Origin: Porpolomopsis calyptriformis
Taxonomy: Eukaryota > Basidiomycota > Agaricomycetes > Agaricales > Hygrophoraceae
Direction of reading: 5' to 3'
DNA length: 64,000 nucleotides
NCBI GenBank assembly: GCA_951640195.1
Contig: OX621163.1
Location: 372,001-436,000 of the forward strand
In this document: in pieces, positions 46,234-57,886 of the stretch
Position numbering within the stretch: the stretch's first letter is position 1
How the letters are laid out: the number at the start of each line of letters is the position of its first letter
Notes under the pieces: generated by a model
What the model saw: only the letters and a program-made list of their open reading frames with translations
What the model was told of the DNA's origin: nothing
The model's database searches: none
Translations under genes and position numbers: made by a program

Positions 46234-47264
46234 AGTACTTTTTAGGGCAAGGCTTCGACCTCGCCATCACCCTCTCTCTGAGATATCCCAGGAGCTCAAG
46301 GACATACTCTCTTGGAATCCACCCTTCTTCAAGAAAGGGGGTAGAAAGTACTCCACGAACGTCATTCCTATCCATTCTGAAGTACGCGAAGCCCTGAAGT
46401 TAAGGATGTTGTTTATGCGGGATGAAAATTCCGTAGTCAGTTACGATTAGGTTCTGTCTACGCGGTCTCATTCTTCATCCAAAAGCAACTACGTGGGGGC
46501 AGGTTACTTGGATTGTCTCTATACGAAGAGGGTTACGCGATTGCGGATGGAGTCCTCACCCTCAACTATCCGAAGGAACCGGGTGAAGGGGGGAATAATT
46601 CTCAAAAATATAGGTCGCTGGTGACGCTATGGATGACAAGACTAGTATTACCCACATTCCGCGACCTGGGAATCCAAGAAGCTATCTTTGGGTGATGATA
46701 TGGTGCTTGAAGGAAGTCCTAAGCTTTTGCGCCTCCGACATTACATGTAAGTTGCCCCCCAAATGCGAGTTCGATCCCAGGCCTCGCCAAGTTGTAATCG
46801 GGTCTAGCGTACTCTCATGGGGATCGATGCTAGTGATGCTCTTTGGTAAGGTATTTCATCAGCATAGGACCCAAGATTTTGCCTTCATTATAGACGGGAC
46901 AGTCGGAATATTGGAGCTGCACTTGGCAACTACAAACAATCTTCTTCCGGGAGCCAGGAAATCCATCCCATACATCATAGAAACCGGTGAGCTCCGATGT
47001 CCCTCGTGTATTCAGCTTAGTACGATGGTGGGAAACGATTTACATCAGGCAGACTTTATTCTTCACTTCGGAAGAGTTTCCATCACGTGTTTTGTGACGC
47101 ACTTTCAGCCGCACATATAAGCCCAACGTTAACGTTCGTCTGTTTCCCCACCCCGCCCTATCATGTGCACATTTTTGTGGTCTCTCTTCACTTACATTCT
47201 TCCATCTTTCGCAGTCCCAAACGTAGGCCCCAATCCACTTGCTCACTCTACACATTCTCCAATA
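46234..47264. other. 1-kb region between COQ4 and the Crinkler-like gene
   Basis: Divergent intergenic region. Open plus frames at 46513-46695 and 46629-47120 overlap and contain no recognised domain. A minus frame at 46133-46375 runs into COQ4 antisense. It could hold a decayed gene or only the two promoters. Confidence 0.35.
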
Positions 47265-49791
47265 ATGAGCAACATGCCCGCCAAGCTTGATCTGATTTGC
47301 CGCCCAATCGTGCCTAAGCGCAGAGAACCCTTTCGGATTAGGGTTGAAAGCACCAGTGATGTTGATGACCTCAAACTGGCGATCAACCAGAGGGAGCCAA
47401 CCATTTCCAGCGTAGACGTCAACCTATTCAAGGTAAACCATTCAAATTATGAGGCTTCAAGTCAGTGTGACCGTCGAAACCTCCAGGTTTCTATCCCAAT
47501 CAACAAAGATTTGGAAGAAGCTCTGGACCGTCTTGATCTGGATCATATGGAGCCGTTGTACCCCTTTGCAAAACTCTCTTCGATATTCCCCGACCAGCCT
47601 GCCGAAGATCATCTCCACGTTGTCATAAGACCTTTTCCCCTTGGTGAGTCGGACCAGCCCACTTATCTCTACCATTTCTGACTAGATCAATCATCGATGT
47701 TCATTTTTCCAAATTTCTCCACTTTATCACATTGCCGGTTCATTCCTACACACTTGAATCTCATCACCACTTCAAATTTGTGGCTCATTTCTCACTCCAA
47801 CCTTGTCGATGGTTCATCCATGTCATGCCTTTCACCTTCTCTGTTTAACAAACTACCCATGCTGGCGTTTCCCCATCCAACCCTGCAAACTCTGGCTTTT
47901 CGGGTGTCTCTGGGAACAGAAGGCCCTCCGCCTAAGCGCCCCCGATTTTCAGCAGACGATGGTATGAGATTTCAGTTGGTCGTTTCCTGCGCCCTCTTAG
48001 ATCTAACCTTAGCTTACAGTCCAACTCCTCAATGGTCACGAAGGGAATCGTTGGCATCAAATTGTATTCAACCTGCGCGAGGCATTGTGGAAAAAAATGG
48101 ATGCTTGGGCAACAATCACCCGTGATTCTGAAGTAACGGTTCCTGATATCACACTCAACGAGGTAAGGTTGTTTGGTAGCGAACCTAAACACGAAGACGA
48201 TTCTGATGTGTTGTCATGCAGGCAGCGGAGGAACCCTTCAAAGCCTCCTTCGTTGACCTGACCGACATTCTGGATTGGGATCCCCTCCAGGATTCAGCGT
48301 GGTTTGGGCTGTGCCCACGCTTTCTGGTCCGCGAGGAATACATCGAGTTTGATAAATACCTATACAATCCTGATAATCACCATCACGTCCTACTTGTGGG
48401 ACAACCAGGAATAGGTTTGTGGATCTTTTCTTGGGCTTGGAAATCGTGATTCAATGGTTTCATAAATAGGTAAAACGGTATACTTGACGTATTGCCTTTT
48501 AAGACGGCTTATTGATGGCAAGCCTACCATTTTTGCGCTGTCGCCCGACTTTCGTTACTTGTTTCTTGACTCGGGTGTCTACTGGATTCCGAATAATTCG
48601 TTCCTGCTAGCAAAGCATTTGGACCTCGTTAGGAGATATCTGGATAACCTTGCCCTGTTCGATCTTAACCATGAACAACCAACCCCAATCGCGTTCCGAA
48701 CCTGGGGAAGCCTAGTGACATCATCGCCGAAGGGGAGCCGATTTAAGGAATGGGTCAAACAGATGAATGTCAAGATGTTTTTCATGAAGACATGGTCATG
48801 GTCCGAGATTTATGTTGCTAAGTAGATGCATTCACATTGTTTGAGTGACCTGATACTGAATTTTTTGACCAGTAGATATGCCAAAGAGCCTTGTGAATTG
48901 CACCAGTTGCATGCCATGTTCGTCAAATATGGAGGTTCACCAAGGACACTCTTTTCCATGGCGGATACCCATATCGAGGAGGATATCTTACGTGCGATCA
49001 ACAACTGTATCGACCTCATACAGCTATTTCGGGATTCCTACTATGGATTCGAGGACGAGGTCAGCCATTTGCTCATTGAAGTCAATCCCCGAATCGATGA
49101 AAACGGTGTGGAGTGGCGTGGTATTTCTGATAGCCAAATCACTTCTAGATACATCTTCGACAAACTTTTGCAGGAGAAAAAGGAAAATCTCGTCGGCAGC
49201 ATACAGTCAGTGTTCCGAATGCTCTTTCGTAATCCCTCAACTCGATCGGCCTCTGGTATGATGTTTGAAAGAGCTGGACACCGATATTTGTTCGCCTCTC
49301 TCGCATCGCCACTTCACATTCGATCACTTTCAAACTCTGAATCGATATCGCTAGACTTGAGACACGTTACACGTATCAAAAATTTTGCATCTGACGAGAT
49401 TCGCTCCTTCGACAAACTTGATTACACTCTGTACTACCAGCCGCTGTCCTCCACCGTCGCTGGAATTGATTCGTTTGTCCTTGAAGTGGATGGAAACACA
49501 CCTACCGCTGTGGTTTTGTTCCAGTTCACTACCTCTTTGCACCATCCAACAAACCCTGCCTTCTTGCCTAAGTTATGGATCCCGCACCAGCGAAGCGACC
49601 GCAGTGTCAAATGGAAACTTGTCTACGTCGTTCCTCGAGAAATCGAGGCTGACTATGCTGCTCAACCGTGGAAGCCGGCATCACTTGGAGAGACATGGAA
49701 GAGCCGAGTTGAGCAGTACGTTTGGGGAGTTGATGAACCGAAACTTTGGGATGAGATGCGCTCGGGAAGGATGTCCCACAGTTTGATTTAG
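47265..49791 (+). CDS. Crinkler (CRN)-like protein: ubiquitin-like header, P-loop NTPase, possible nuclease
   Basis: Exons 47265-47432, 47487-47643, 47920-47961, 48020-48162, 48222-48414, 48470-48821 and 48876-49791 encode 656 aa. Residues about 1-108 match the CRN-type header (FRIRVESTSDVDDLKLAI, then VDVNLFKV and VSIPINKDLEEAL), which is ubiquitin-like. Residues about 225-240 give a Walker A motif, LLVGQPGIGKTVYLTY; the intron falls between GIG and KT. The C-terminal half includes SFVLEVDGNTPTAVVLFQF and LWIPHQ. A conserved acidic residue before a strand ending in Gln resembles the REase-like domain of CRN proteins. Such proteins are viewed as effectors or inter-individual conflict proteins in fungi. 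No signal peptide is seen. Intron 2 (276 nt) is unusually long and may hide an exon. Confidence 0.75.
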
Positions 49792-50022
49792 CTTATTGCG
49801 CCTCCCATTGTATCCTCTTTTTTTGTATACTATCGCGGACCAGGCAACAAGCACCCCTATTGGTGGGCATGTTGTGGGTTCAAGAGGGTCACTAATCTGT
49901 GATTTCCACAGCCTATAACAGCCGTGTCAGCCATTTTGGCCCTTTCTCAGCCGACGAACTTTTCACTGGGCATGAATACCTTTGAGGACAAGCTTCGCAT
50001 CAAGAATATCGCAAAAATTATT

Positions 50023-50070
50023 GGAGGATGCAGATGATTCAGAGGGAAGTCTGAATCATCTGCATCCTCC
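50023..50070. repeat. Perfect 21-bp inverted repeat with 6-nt loop
   Basis: Arms 50023-50043 and 50050-50070 are exact reverse complements (GGAGGATGCAGATGATTCAGA), loop GGGAAG. It lies across the stop codon of the F-box/HNH gene in a region that would otherwise encode a conserved acidic tail. It could form a strong hairpin in the mRNA or be the scar of a fold-back element. Confidence 0.85.
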
Positions 50071-51066
50071 ATCAACTGTGCAATTATTTCCGCGGCCCCC
50101 ACTCATCTTCATTACACGAGCCACTGCAAGCTGGATGTTGCAAAGAAAAGGGTCTGGTCCGCCTCCATGATGTTCTCCTTCGGATCCCAATCCAAACTGG
50201 ATTTCATTACCATCCCTCAATGGAATCGTTGCTGGACCTCTATCACGAGCAAAAGGGATTCTTCTGAACAAGTACTTGACCTGAGAGCCACGTGAGTATT
50301 GGCAATGCGAATTCGAGTTTTATTTTCGCACCGTCCCATTAATGTCCTGTGCCTCAATTCCCCATTTAAGGTTATCACAGGCATTGCGAGCTTGTAATTC
50401 TAAGTTCATGACGTTGCGGATTACATTCAAATGTTTCGCGATGGACCGTACAGCGCCAGTCCCAGCAAACATGGCAAGACATCTGAGAGTATCGGACTTG
50501 CAGGATGTAAGTAAGTTAGCAAATGATCAGTTTAAAGCTAAGACAACAACCTTTCCATGAATGGAATCGGGAATGACATGCGCCAGAATTGAATCGTAGT
50601 CGGAATCGGTGGGAAGTTGATTTAGGTTAACGTTAGCGACTACGCATGATTGTCCATCACGTTTAAATGCCTAGATATCATATGTTCAGGACTTTTATAA
50701 ATATTATAATGTAAGAGCGTACCAAGGCCTTGAGAGCTACTTGAGGATATAGCAGCGGTACTCGTCCGGAAGACTGCGGTTTCTCCCATTCGCCCCGCCT
50801 CCGTCCTTACCTTCGAGTGCTGCGACATACCCCTCGCGGTTGAATGAAAAGAGATGGCTCAACACCAACTGTCGGCTGGAAAGGAAACTGGGCGAGGTAA
50901 TCATTTCGTGGTAGAGGTCATACAACATGTGGCGGGCAGGCAGCATATCTGTCGTGGCTGATAGCGTACGCCATCGGTAGTTGACACCCTTGGCCGCAAG
51001 TAGGGACTTGAGTGGGAAGAACTGAAAGATGGTCAGGAGAACCTCGGGTGGGAAGCGGGCAACCAT
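50056..51066 (-). CDS. F-box / HNH chimeric gene, probably decayed
   Basis: Exons 51066-50811, 50739-50723, 50670-50551, 50496-50332 and 50280-50056 encode 260 aa. Exon 1 is an F-box start (ARFPPEVLLTIFQFFPLKSL) plus the helices usual in that family (MLYDLYHEMITSPSFLSSRQ). Its open frame runs on past the donor into more F-box-family sequence (LPDEYRCYIL) and then stops. The remaining exons match a fungal HNH domain: AFKRDGQSCVVANVN, ILAHVIPDSIHGK, NVMNLELQARNACDNL, and the tail LAVARVMKMSGG. The last catalytic His expected in the L-x2-H-x2-FD region reads RNACD. A G5 run shifts the frame just before the conserved SGAAE-like end. The splice joining the two halves is in frame but may be fortuitous. 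Confidence 0.5.
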
Positions 51067-51467
51067 CACATTTGTTTGTGATGCCAAAAGTCATTAGAAT
51101 GTGATACCTGTTGCAAAACCAGCCAATGAACCTCGAAGGGTTTGCCAAGATGACTAGTGTTGTAACAGCTCAGTCCGGTTATGGGAATCGATGCTAGTAT
51201 CACACATGTAATCAAATTCTGTCTTCAATGCTTGGATACTATACTCGCTCTCCTGCGTCATTTCCGGCACTCAAGATACCCCCATGTCTCTGATTTTACA
51301 TACAAAGGGTCAGACAAACTCAGGACACAATCATGAGCAGCATTGGTGGTGTGACACATCCTCGTCAAAGTCCAGATCAAGGGAACAACATGTTGGATGA
51401 TATGGAACAACATAACCACTCTGCCGAAGTCACAGAAAGTATAATAAATAAGACGCCCAAACATTAC
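51067..51467. promoter_or_regulatory. Upstream region of the F-box/HNH gene
   Basis: 401 bp between two minus-strand genes. Short open frames (51258-51464, 50918-51148) have no recognised content. It would contain the F-box promoter and the 3' end of the WW/membrane gene. Confidence 0.4.
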
Positions 51468-54400
51468 TCAATGTCTCGAAAGCCATGCCGATGCGGCTAG
51501 CATAGCGACCAAACCACCGATCGCCCCAACGACCGTCCACTTAACGTAGTCATCAAAAGGATGTGCAACCACCTGAGGGTTCACCGTGGTCGTCCCGCGG
51601 AAGGAGTAGAAAGAGATTCCGGTTATGAAGGCCGCAATGGAATAGGCAAGGAATACAAGGGGAAGAGACATCACCAAGCATCTCCTCTGTAAAGAATGTG
51701 TGTCAGTGACTCCTCGGGAAGAGGGATCGAGAAGACATACAGGCTGTATCATCAGTCCCTCTCCACCTACAGATGCCATCTCCCTATCCACATCCGCCTT
51801 AAAACGGAGCAAGGCAATAACCGAGGACGTTATGCTCGCCGTTGAGAAAAAGACAGCCACGAAGCCAGCAACCCGCGTGATGTTGTCCAAGCCTGGCAAA
51901 GAAAGGAATGTCACAGATGTGCTCAAGACAACGGCAGCCTTCAGGCAGGGACAAGGTAGAGAGTCGGTATAGAAAACAAAACGTGTGCGTGCCCCACTCA
52001 CCACCAGACTTGTACTCGCCCATATGACTAATTTTGGTACCGCACCCCGCAACCCGCCCTCCTCGTCGGCACGTAGGAGACTCGAACGTTCAATGAAGAA
52101 GTAAGGTATTCCAAGGCATAAGACGGAGATGAAGAAGTCGACAATTGTGCGGCGGAAGGGAATGCGAGAGACTGCTCTGCGACCACGATGAGCTGCATCC
52201 AGAGGAAGCCCTTTTCCGGGACGGAGATGGATTTGACGCCAGTGAGCTTATTTATTTACAATTCAGCATGTGCATTTGGAGGCATGGAGGATTAACTTCA
52301 CGAACCAACTCGCAGAAGTATTCTTGCAATGATACGGGTGTGAACCATGCTGTGATTGCTAGGTTGATCTGAGGCATCTGAGGACAAAGTTAGCGACAAG
52401 CCAACACGAGAGGCCAAAATAAGCACCGCCGAATGTCCTAAGCACGTTCATAAGTTCTTGGCACTCCCCTTGCGTGAACGGGGGCGGAGCTCGTTGATGA
52501 GTGGGAAGCAGACGATCTAGATTTCAGGTGATATCAACTACTCTGAACTCTTTACCTTCAACGACATACCTGCATACGCCCAACTCAAAGCATCCATTGC
52601 ATCCGTTCGGGCGTTCGGAGGAAGAGTAATATGAGCTGGGTGGCCTTCTACGAACGACCAATAGCGATATTCCATGTCCAGTCCTTATCAGACACACGAT
52701 CAACATTTAGTAAACACGATTTCACCACTGATCCACACTCACGGTCATCTCCGGGGTGTTTTGACCCACCCACGTCACTTTCCCGCGCTAACGGCGAATC
52801 AAATGAGACACCCCTCTTCCTGTGATCAATCCAGATCCTGAAGGGCACAAAATCATGTTTGGATGATCCGGAATTTTGAAGCCATATCTCCAAGCTAACG
52901 GGTGCCCCAGCGTCCTTATGGTCCAGGTAGGCAGTCACTAGCTCCAGTTTCTTGGTGCTGCGCAGGTCAATGTCGGTCGTCACACGGAGAGTGGGGTGTA
53001 CATAGTAAAACGAAGCATCGGGAAGAATATATTCGATCCAGCCGAAGTTACGAAGCAGAGGCGTTGAGACGGAGTGGTAAGCAGAATTTTGGCTGACGCG
53101 GGACGACAAGGCGATGTATCCAGATCCACTAGGTTGAAGGTAAGACGGTTGTCTGTCATGATTAGGGGAAGCAGGACGCGAAAGCAGAGGGCGCCTCTCG
53201 CTGCACAGTTGGTTAGAGAATCGCCTAATGAATACACGAATAAGAATAGTTACTCGGTTTCATGCGACACTGCAACGGTCGTAGGTGCCTTTCCCCCTAA
53301 ACTATAACCGGAGGCATTGAGAATCGACCTGCAAGAATCTCTAAGTGCATGTAAGTCTCTCCTTTCTGACTTGACTTACCCAGACGCCATAACCTCTTGT
53401 GGAGTTGGCAGAGGCATCACAATGTGACCGAACGGGGCTTCGTCTGAATACGGTAGTTCAGGTCTGAAAGATCCCCGTAAATTGTGTTCCATGGAGAGAG
53501 GAGGAGGAGCGTACACAGGCATGTAGACACCCTCTTTTGGAGTGTTCGAAAAGACTGGCATAGCTTGAGAGTCGGCGAATGGATCAGTAGAAGGCAACCC
53601 AGTGGACCTGGTGCCTGCGGTGAGTAAACGAACTACGATGAACAACACATAAAACTCACCGGACGCTCGGCACAATGCTTTGATCAAAGCCAGCGTGTCC
53701 GTTGCCTCGTCCAAAAGGTGGAGTTAACGAGCCAGCTTGTCCTTGCCCGCCTCGCGCGGAAGGGACTAAGGAAACCTTGCTGGCATGAGGCGACGCTTGA
53801 GGATACATTGGGACTGATATCTCTCCGGGGGCGTATAAACTGGACGTCGACGATCCTTTTGGAGTCAGTTGTCGACTGGCATTTGGCATATGGGAAAGAT
53901 GAGATTGAGGAATCCCCTGTGTAGGCTCGGAACTTGGTTGTTCAGCGGCGGTGTCCTCAACGACATTTCCGTATGCAGACCGAGGTGTTGAGAGAACGAT
54001 TTCCGGCGCCGGCTCATCTAACTGATCACGAGAGGGCATTTGTTTGTCTTCCGCAGCGTAGGCATTGACAGGCGGGACCGGTTGTGGTTCAGAAGCCGCG
54101 GCGACCTCGTTCAGAGGATTCTCCGGGGTTTGGTTCTCCTGGCTCTTCGGTTGATCAAACACATCGGTGAAGGCTCCAGGCCCGGGTGCGGTAGGGGTGG
54201 GAGCTGTCTCTACGATCTCTGGCGTTGGATTGGCTAGAGTCTGGCCCGTGGCTCCGTCGGAGGGAAGGTCGGGGGGGATATCGCGAGGAGACTCCGCGAC
54301 GACGGGTTCTGTTGAAGGTGGTGAGCCTACTATTGGTTCACCCGTTAGAACTTGGGATTCGCCAGCGGGCGACTCCGCGATGGGACTTGGCATACTGGGC

Positions 54401-54573
54401 ACTGGCGGCTCAGCAGGAGGTGGGGCCAGCGACGAGGTGTCCGCTTGCTTGACAGAAGCCAGCGAACCTGCGTCCGAGTCAGTGCGAGCGGGTGTCGAGG
54501 GTCGCGACATGGTGAGAATGGTGGACGACCGCCGCATGACGTTGCCCATACGGGAGCGCAAGGACTTGTTCAT
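51468..54573 (-). CDS. WW-domain multipass membrane protein
   Basis: Exons 54573-53660, 53607-53380, 53328-53254, 53200-52743, 52683-52570, 52516-52427, 52377-52306, 52246-52002, 51938-51741 and 51686-51468 encode 870 aa. The N-terminal 380 residues are low-complexity, rich in Pro/Ser/Glu, with many SP sites. A WW-like module, GWIEYILPDASFYYVHP, lies near residues 450-475. A conserved soluble region follows (FVPFRIWIDHRKRGV; YRYWSFVEGHPAHITLP; RILLRVAHWRQIHLRPGK). The last third has about five membrane helices (FFISVLCLGIPYFF; AAVVLSTSVTFLSL; MSLPLVFLAYSIAAFI; WTVVGAIGGLVAMLAA). I recognise the architecture as a recurrent Agaricomycete family of unknown function. Two introns have GTTCGT or GTGCTT donors. 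Confidence 0.85.
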
Positions 54574-55287
54574 CGTTGACTAGAGCGGTGAATACTACGT
54601 AGAAAGTCGGGATAGGATAAGTCAAGGGGGATGTGCAAGAAGGTAGGAAAGGACGCTGCTGCTGCTGCTGCTGCTGCAGGATGATGGATAAATGTTCGAA
54701 GGAAGCAGGGTCCGTTATCTATGGAACTGAGCTGCTGCCAGGTGGTTTCGCTGAGGTGAAGGAGCCGAAAGCACGCTTACGCCAGCGAAAGTGTAATGTG
54801 ATAGAGCCCCAGGAAGTGCACGATAATCGTGCTGTATCTTCACGATCAAAATGGATCCATGGCAGGGTGACACGTTGCAGAGACAGCCCAAAAAATGAGG
54901 TTTAGACAGGTCCATGGCATACCGAGATCCTGGCATCAAGATGGACACGCTCAAATGCAGATCGGAAATGCCAGTTGAAGCGAAATACAGGCTAGCATAA
55001 AGCACCGAGGGATAATAGGCAACGGTGACTACAAGACACTCAGACACGAGGCCATCGGTGGCCGTGTTGAGTCCTGCATCATGTCGAGATTAGCCGGAAG
55101 CTAGTGGTGCGTGAATAATGCCTACCGCCGAATCCATGCCAATAAGTGTGAATTGATAAGCCGGTTCATGGAATGCACGTAAAAAAACGTATTGCAAGCA
55201 CGCATCGCAGCATTGAGGCTGATCACCACACCACTTTGATGACAAGTTAGGAAGTCGCGCTAATTGAGCACCAAATCAGTTGCAGTT
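54574..55287. promoter_or_regulatory. Divergent intergenic region
   Basis: 714 bp between the WW/membrane gene (minus) and the Nudix gene (plus). It holds the GCT repeat listed separately and no recognised gene. Short frames on both strands overlap antisense. Confidence 0.45.
54655..54677. repeat. GCT/AGC trinucleotide microsatellite
   Basis: About 7.7 perfect GCT units (CAG on the minus strand), 82 bp upstream of the WW/membrane gene start, so probably in its 5' UTR or core promoter. It is not translated in my model. Confidence 0.9.
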
Positions 55288-56658
55288 ATGCCGCCGAACT
55301 CGAACGACGGTCCTGGACGACCTATAAACCTTCTTCGATACCATAGACCAAGGTTACACTTAACCCAAGCATCTATCCCTCCCCTCAAGCAAGAATCCAA
55401 AGCGTCCGTGTTTTTCATATACGCGAATGAATGCATAGCCTCACTAATCTCTAGATGCCTCCGAAATCTGGCAGGTTATCGCGCTCCAAAGCGCAAGATG
55501 AAGTTCCCGAGATCGCAGTGTGCCGCCGTGCTTGTCGCGCTGTTCGTGGGCCGCATGGGTGACTTGTATGTTTTGCTTAGTCGGTAGGCGTTTTCTCTTT
55601 TCGAACAAAGGGGGGCTGCTCGCCCATGCTTTGTGTATCTCTCAGACGCTCTACTACGCTGAGGACATACCCTGGCGATACGTCCCTCCCAGGAGGCAAA
55701 GTTGAACCCGAGGACATGACATATGAGGACGCTGCCGTAAGTCTATTTCGTCAACAGGCTTCCATCCCGCATTCCGGAAATTGTGAAATCCAGATAATCT
55801 GTACTCAATCATGGCGTCATTTTTTTAGCGGCGTGAGGCTTTCGAAGAAGTACCTCATCAAATTATCAGTCCTCTTTTCCGGAGCTGATCGCAAACAGAT
55901 AGGCCTTCCACGAGATAGAGAGAAGGTTCCACTTCTCTGCGTCTTGGAACCTTTTCTCTCTTCAAATCAGTTGATAGTATTCCCGTAAGCACTTGCATCT
56001 GCCCCTCATCTAGTCTTACCCCTAATTTTTCCCGTAGCGTGGTTGTGCTCATACTAGATAATACACTCAGAGTCGGTCCCTTTCATACCTCATGCCCCTC
56101 GTCTATTCGATTTATAAACTCACAGCCAGTCCTGAACGCGGCAGAAGTCGCATCGCTCTTCTCTCATCCCCTTGCTTCTTTCTTATCATCCACACCCCCA
56201 TTCCCTTCCGAACCCGACTCTCTCGAAGTTGAGTACCACACATACTCAGATACTGACTGGAACAAGCTCGGTAAAATCCGCACCCATCGATTTTTGACTG
56301 GCAGAGAGACGGGTGGGACGAAACCCGTCTTCGGGCTCACTGCGTCTGTTTCTTCGCCTAATTATTCCTTCACCTTCATCTAATATATCGTATATGCTAT
56401 AGACTGATCCTTGTCCGTGCTGCTATCATCGGGTACGCGCGGGAGCCTGACTACGAATTGCAGCCACCCAGCGCGCTCAGTATGGAGGAACGAATCGCGT
56501 ACACGATGCTACACAGCCAAGTGTTTCGCGATGCCTTCATCGCTGAGGGTCTAGACCCCAACGACCGCGCCCTGACCACGCTTTTGCGGGAAAAAGAGAA
56601 GCAGCGTCAGAGGCTGATCAAGAGTCGGGGACGGAACCGAGGGAGCAGCAAACTTTGA
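55288..56658 (+). CDS. PCD1: Nudix hydrolase, CoA diphosphatase type (PCD1-like)
   Basis: Cleaves CoA and its derivatives to 4'-phosphopantetheine and 3',5'-ADP, usually in peroxisomes. Exons 55288-55403, 55455-55583, 55646-55736, 55829-55849, 55899-55984, 56038-56071, 56126-56343 and 56403-56658 encode 316 aa. The domain starts CAAVLVALFVGRMGDLYVLL. The Nudix box spans four exons: GGKVEPED then REAFEEIGL fits G-x5-E-x7-REUxEExGU. PVVVLILDNTL and FGLTALILVRAAIIGYA are conserved. Intron 1 (51 nt, multiple of three) was chosen because its removal restores the conserved C-L-R-N-L-x2-YR segment. Exon 4 is only 21 nt. The C-terminus ends SSKL, a possible peroxisomal PTS1 variant. Confidence 0.88.
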
Positions 56659-56847
56659 TTTCAACTGTTGAGATACTAGATTGCGTGGTTCGAATCCAAA
56701 TGCGAGCGATACCCTAGATCTACAGTATGTTTTACACACACAGGTACAAAGTAACTATAATTTGATTGGTCTACAACAGAGTGTGACACCGAACAGAACA
56801 GATAGAAGACGATTACCATGGCCAAGTGATTGTGATTGTTCGGGAGT

Positions 56848-57886
56848 CTATTGACCACCCCGATTGGAAACCGACCCCTCAGACGGGGGGTAGGATCGTT
56901 CCTCCAAATAACCATCGATCGAGCTTTCCTCGTCCAGAAAATCTGATACTGTGGAAGAAAGCACGGAGAACCTATCCATATCGTCATCAGACGCGGACAG
57001 TAATTCCATCCGTGACAACGAGCGTGGGATCTCGGATGGTGACCCTGGCAACGACAGGGAAGAGAAGGGAGAACCCAAGCGAGAGGGTGAAACGGCATCG
57101 AGGAAATCGGAGGTCGCATCAAGGAAGGGCGGGGCGGGGGGAGTGGAGGATGTATTCACTGACTCAACGAATGAATCTGGTGGGGATGCGTCTAGCGTTG
57201 GAAGCCCCGCGGGAGCGATATCAGGAGAACGAAGAGTAGATGTGGATGCACAGTGTAGATCCGGGGGAGGGGAAGAGACATGAAGGACTGTTACCTCCGG
57301 TACACTCTCTGTGGGGGTGGAAGGAAAGGAAGGAGTAGAGATTACGTGGGTGGGTGTGATGGTCGGATACGACAAGTTATGAACAGACTTCAATTGCAAG
57401 CGTCGTTAAAAACCATAGAGAATTGACAAAAATGCACACACACACCTCTTCAAAAAAGTCACCCGACTTGGAGCTGTTCCTCCTGCGCCTGGAAAGTCCA
57501 CTCTGGCTCCGATCGATTTCATTCCTCCATTCATCGACTTCCTTAGCTACGAGTTTCTCGAGCTCAAGAGCGGTGCTATCTTCCTCGCCATTAGTCCCAT
57601 CCGACTTATTGATCCTACTACCAGGGATGTCTGATTGCCGTACGAGAATAGCAATCGATGCTTCTCGATGACGCCTCTTCGCTTGCCGTTTAGCAATGAA
57701 ATTCTCAGCCCATCGCTCAATCTTGGGAGCAATATGGGGTTCATAAACAAACTGTGATGTTCCGAGACACCGTGTAAGTTTTTGGGGAGAATACATGCCA
57801 AACGAGCAGTTAATCACCTCTTTCAACGCTATGGCTGCAGCGACGCCGCTGAGGATGGCCATGACGTACAAGACTGGGGAAGGCAT
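56848..57886 (-). CDS. N-terminally anchored membrane protein, unknown function
   Basis: Exons 57886-57446 and 57387-56848 (phase 0 intron) encode 326 aa. One hydrophobic helix at residues about 5-22 (VLYVMAILSGVAAAIALKEV) could be a signal anchor. A basic, helical region follows (IERWAENFIAKRQAKRRH) and a coiled-coil-prone acidic stretch (TALELEKLVAKEVDEWRNEI). The second exon is Ser/Pro-rich, with SLSRMELLSASDDDMDRFS and a tail rich in Ser and acids. No catalytic motif. It probably sits on an internal membrane with a large cytosolic tail. Confidence 0.7.

Noticed and set aside
46629..47120. Plus-strand ORF of 163 aa upstream of the Crinkler-like gene
   Set aside because: Begins inside another open frame, lacks recognisable motifs and shows no clear splice partners; left as intergenic.
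56680..56715. tRNA-like box B (GGTTCGAATCC)
   Set aside because: No matching A box, acceptor stem or anticodon arm at the right distance on either strand.
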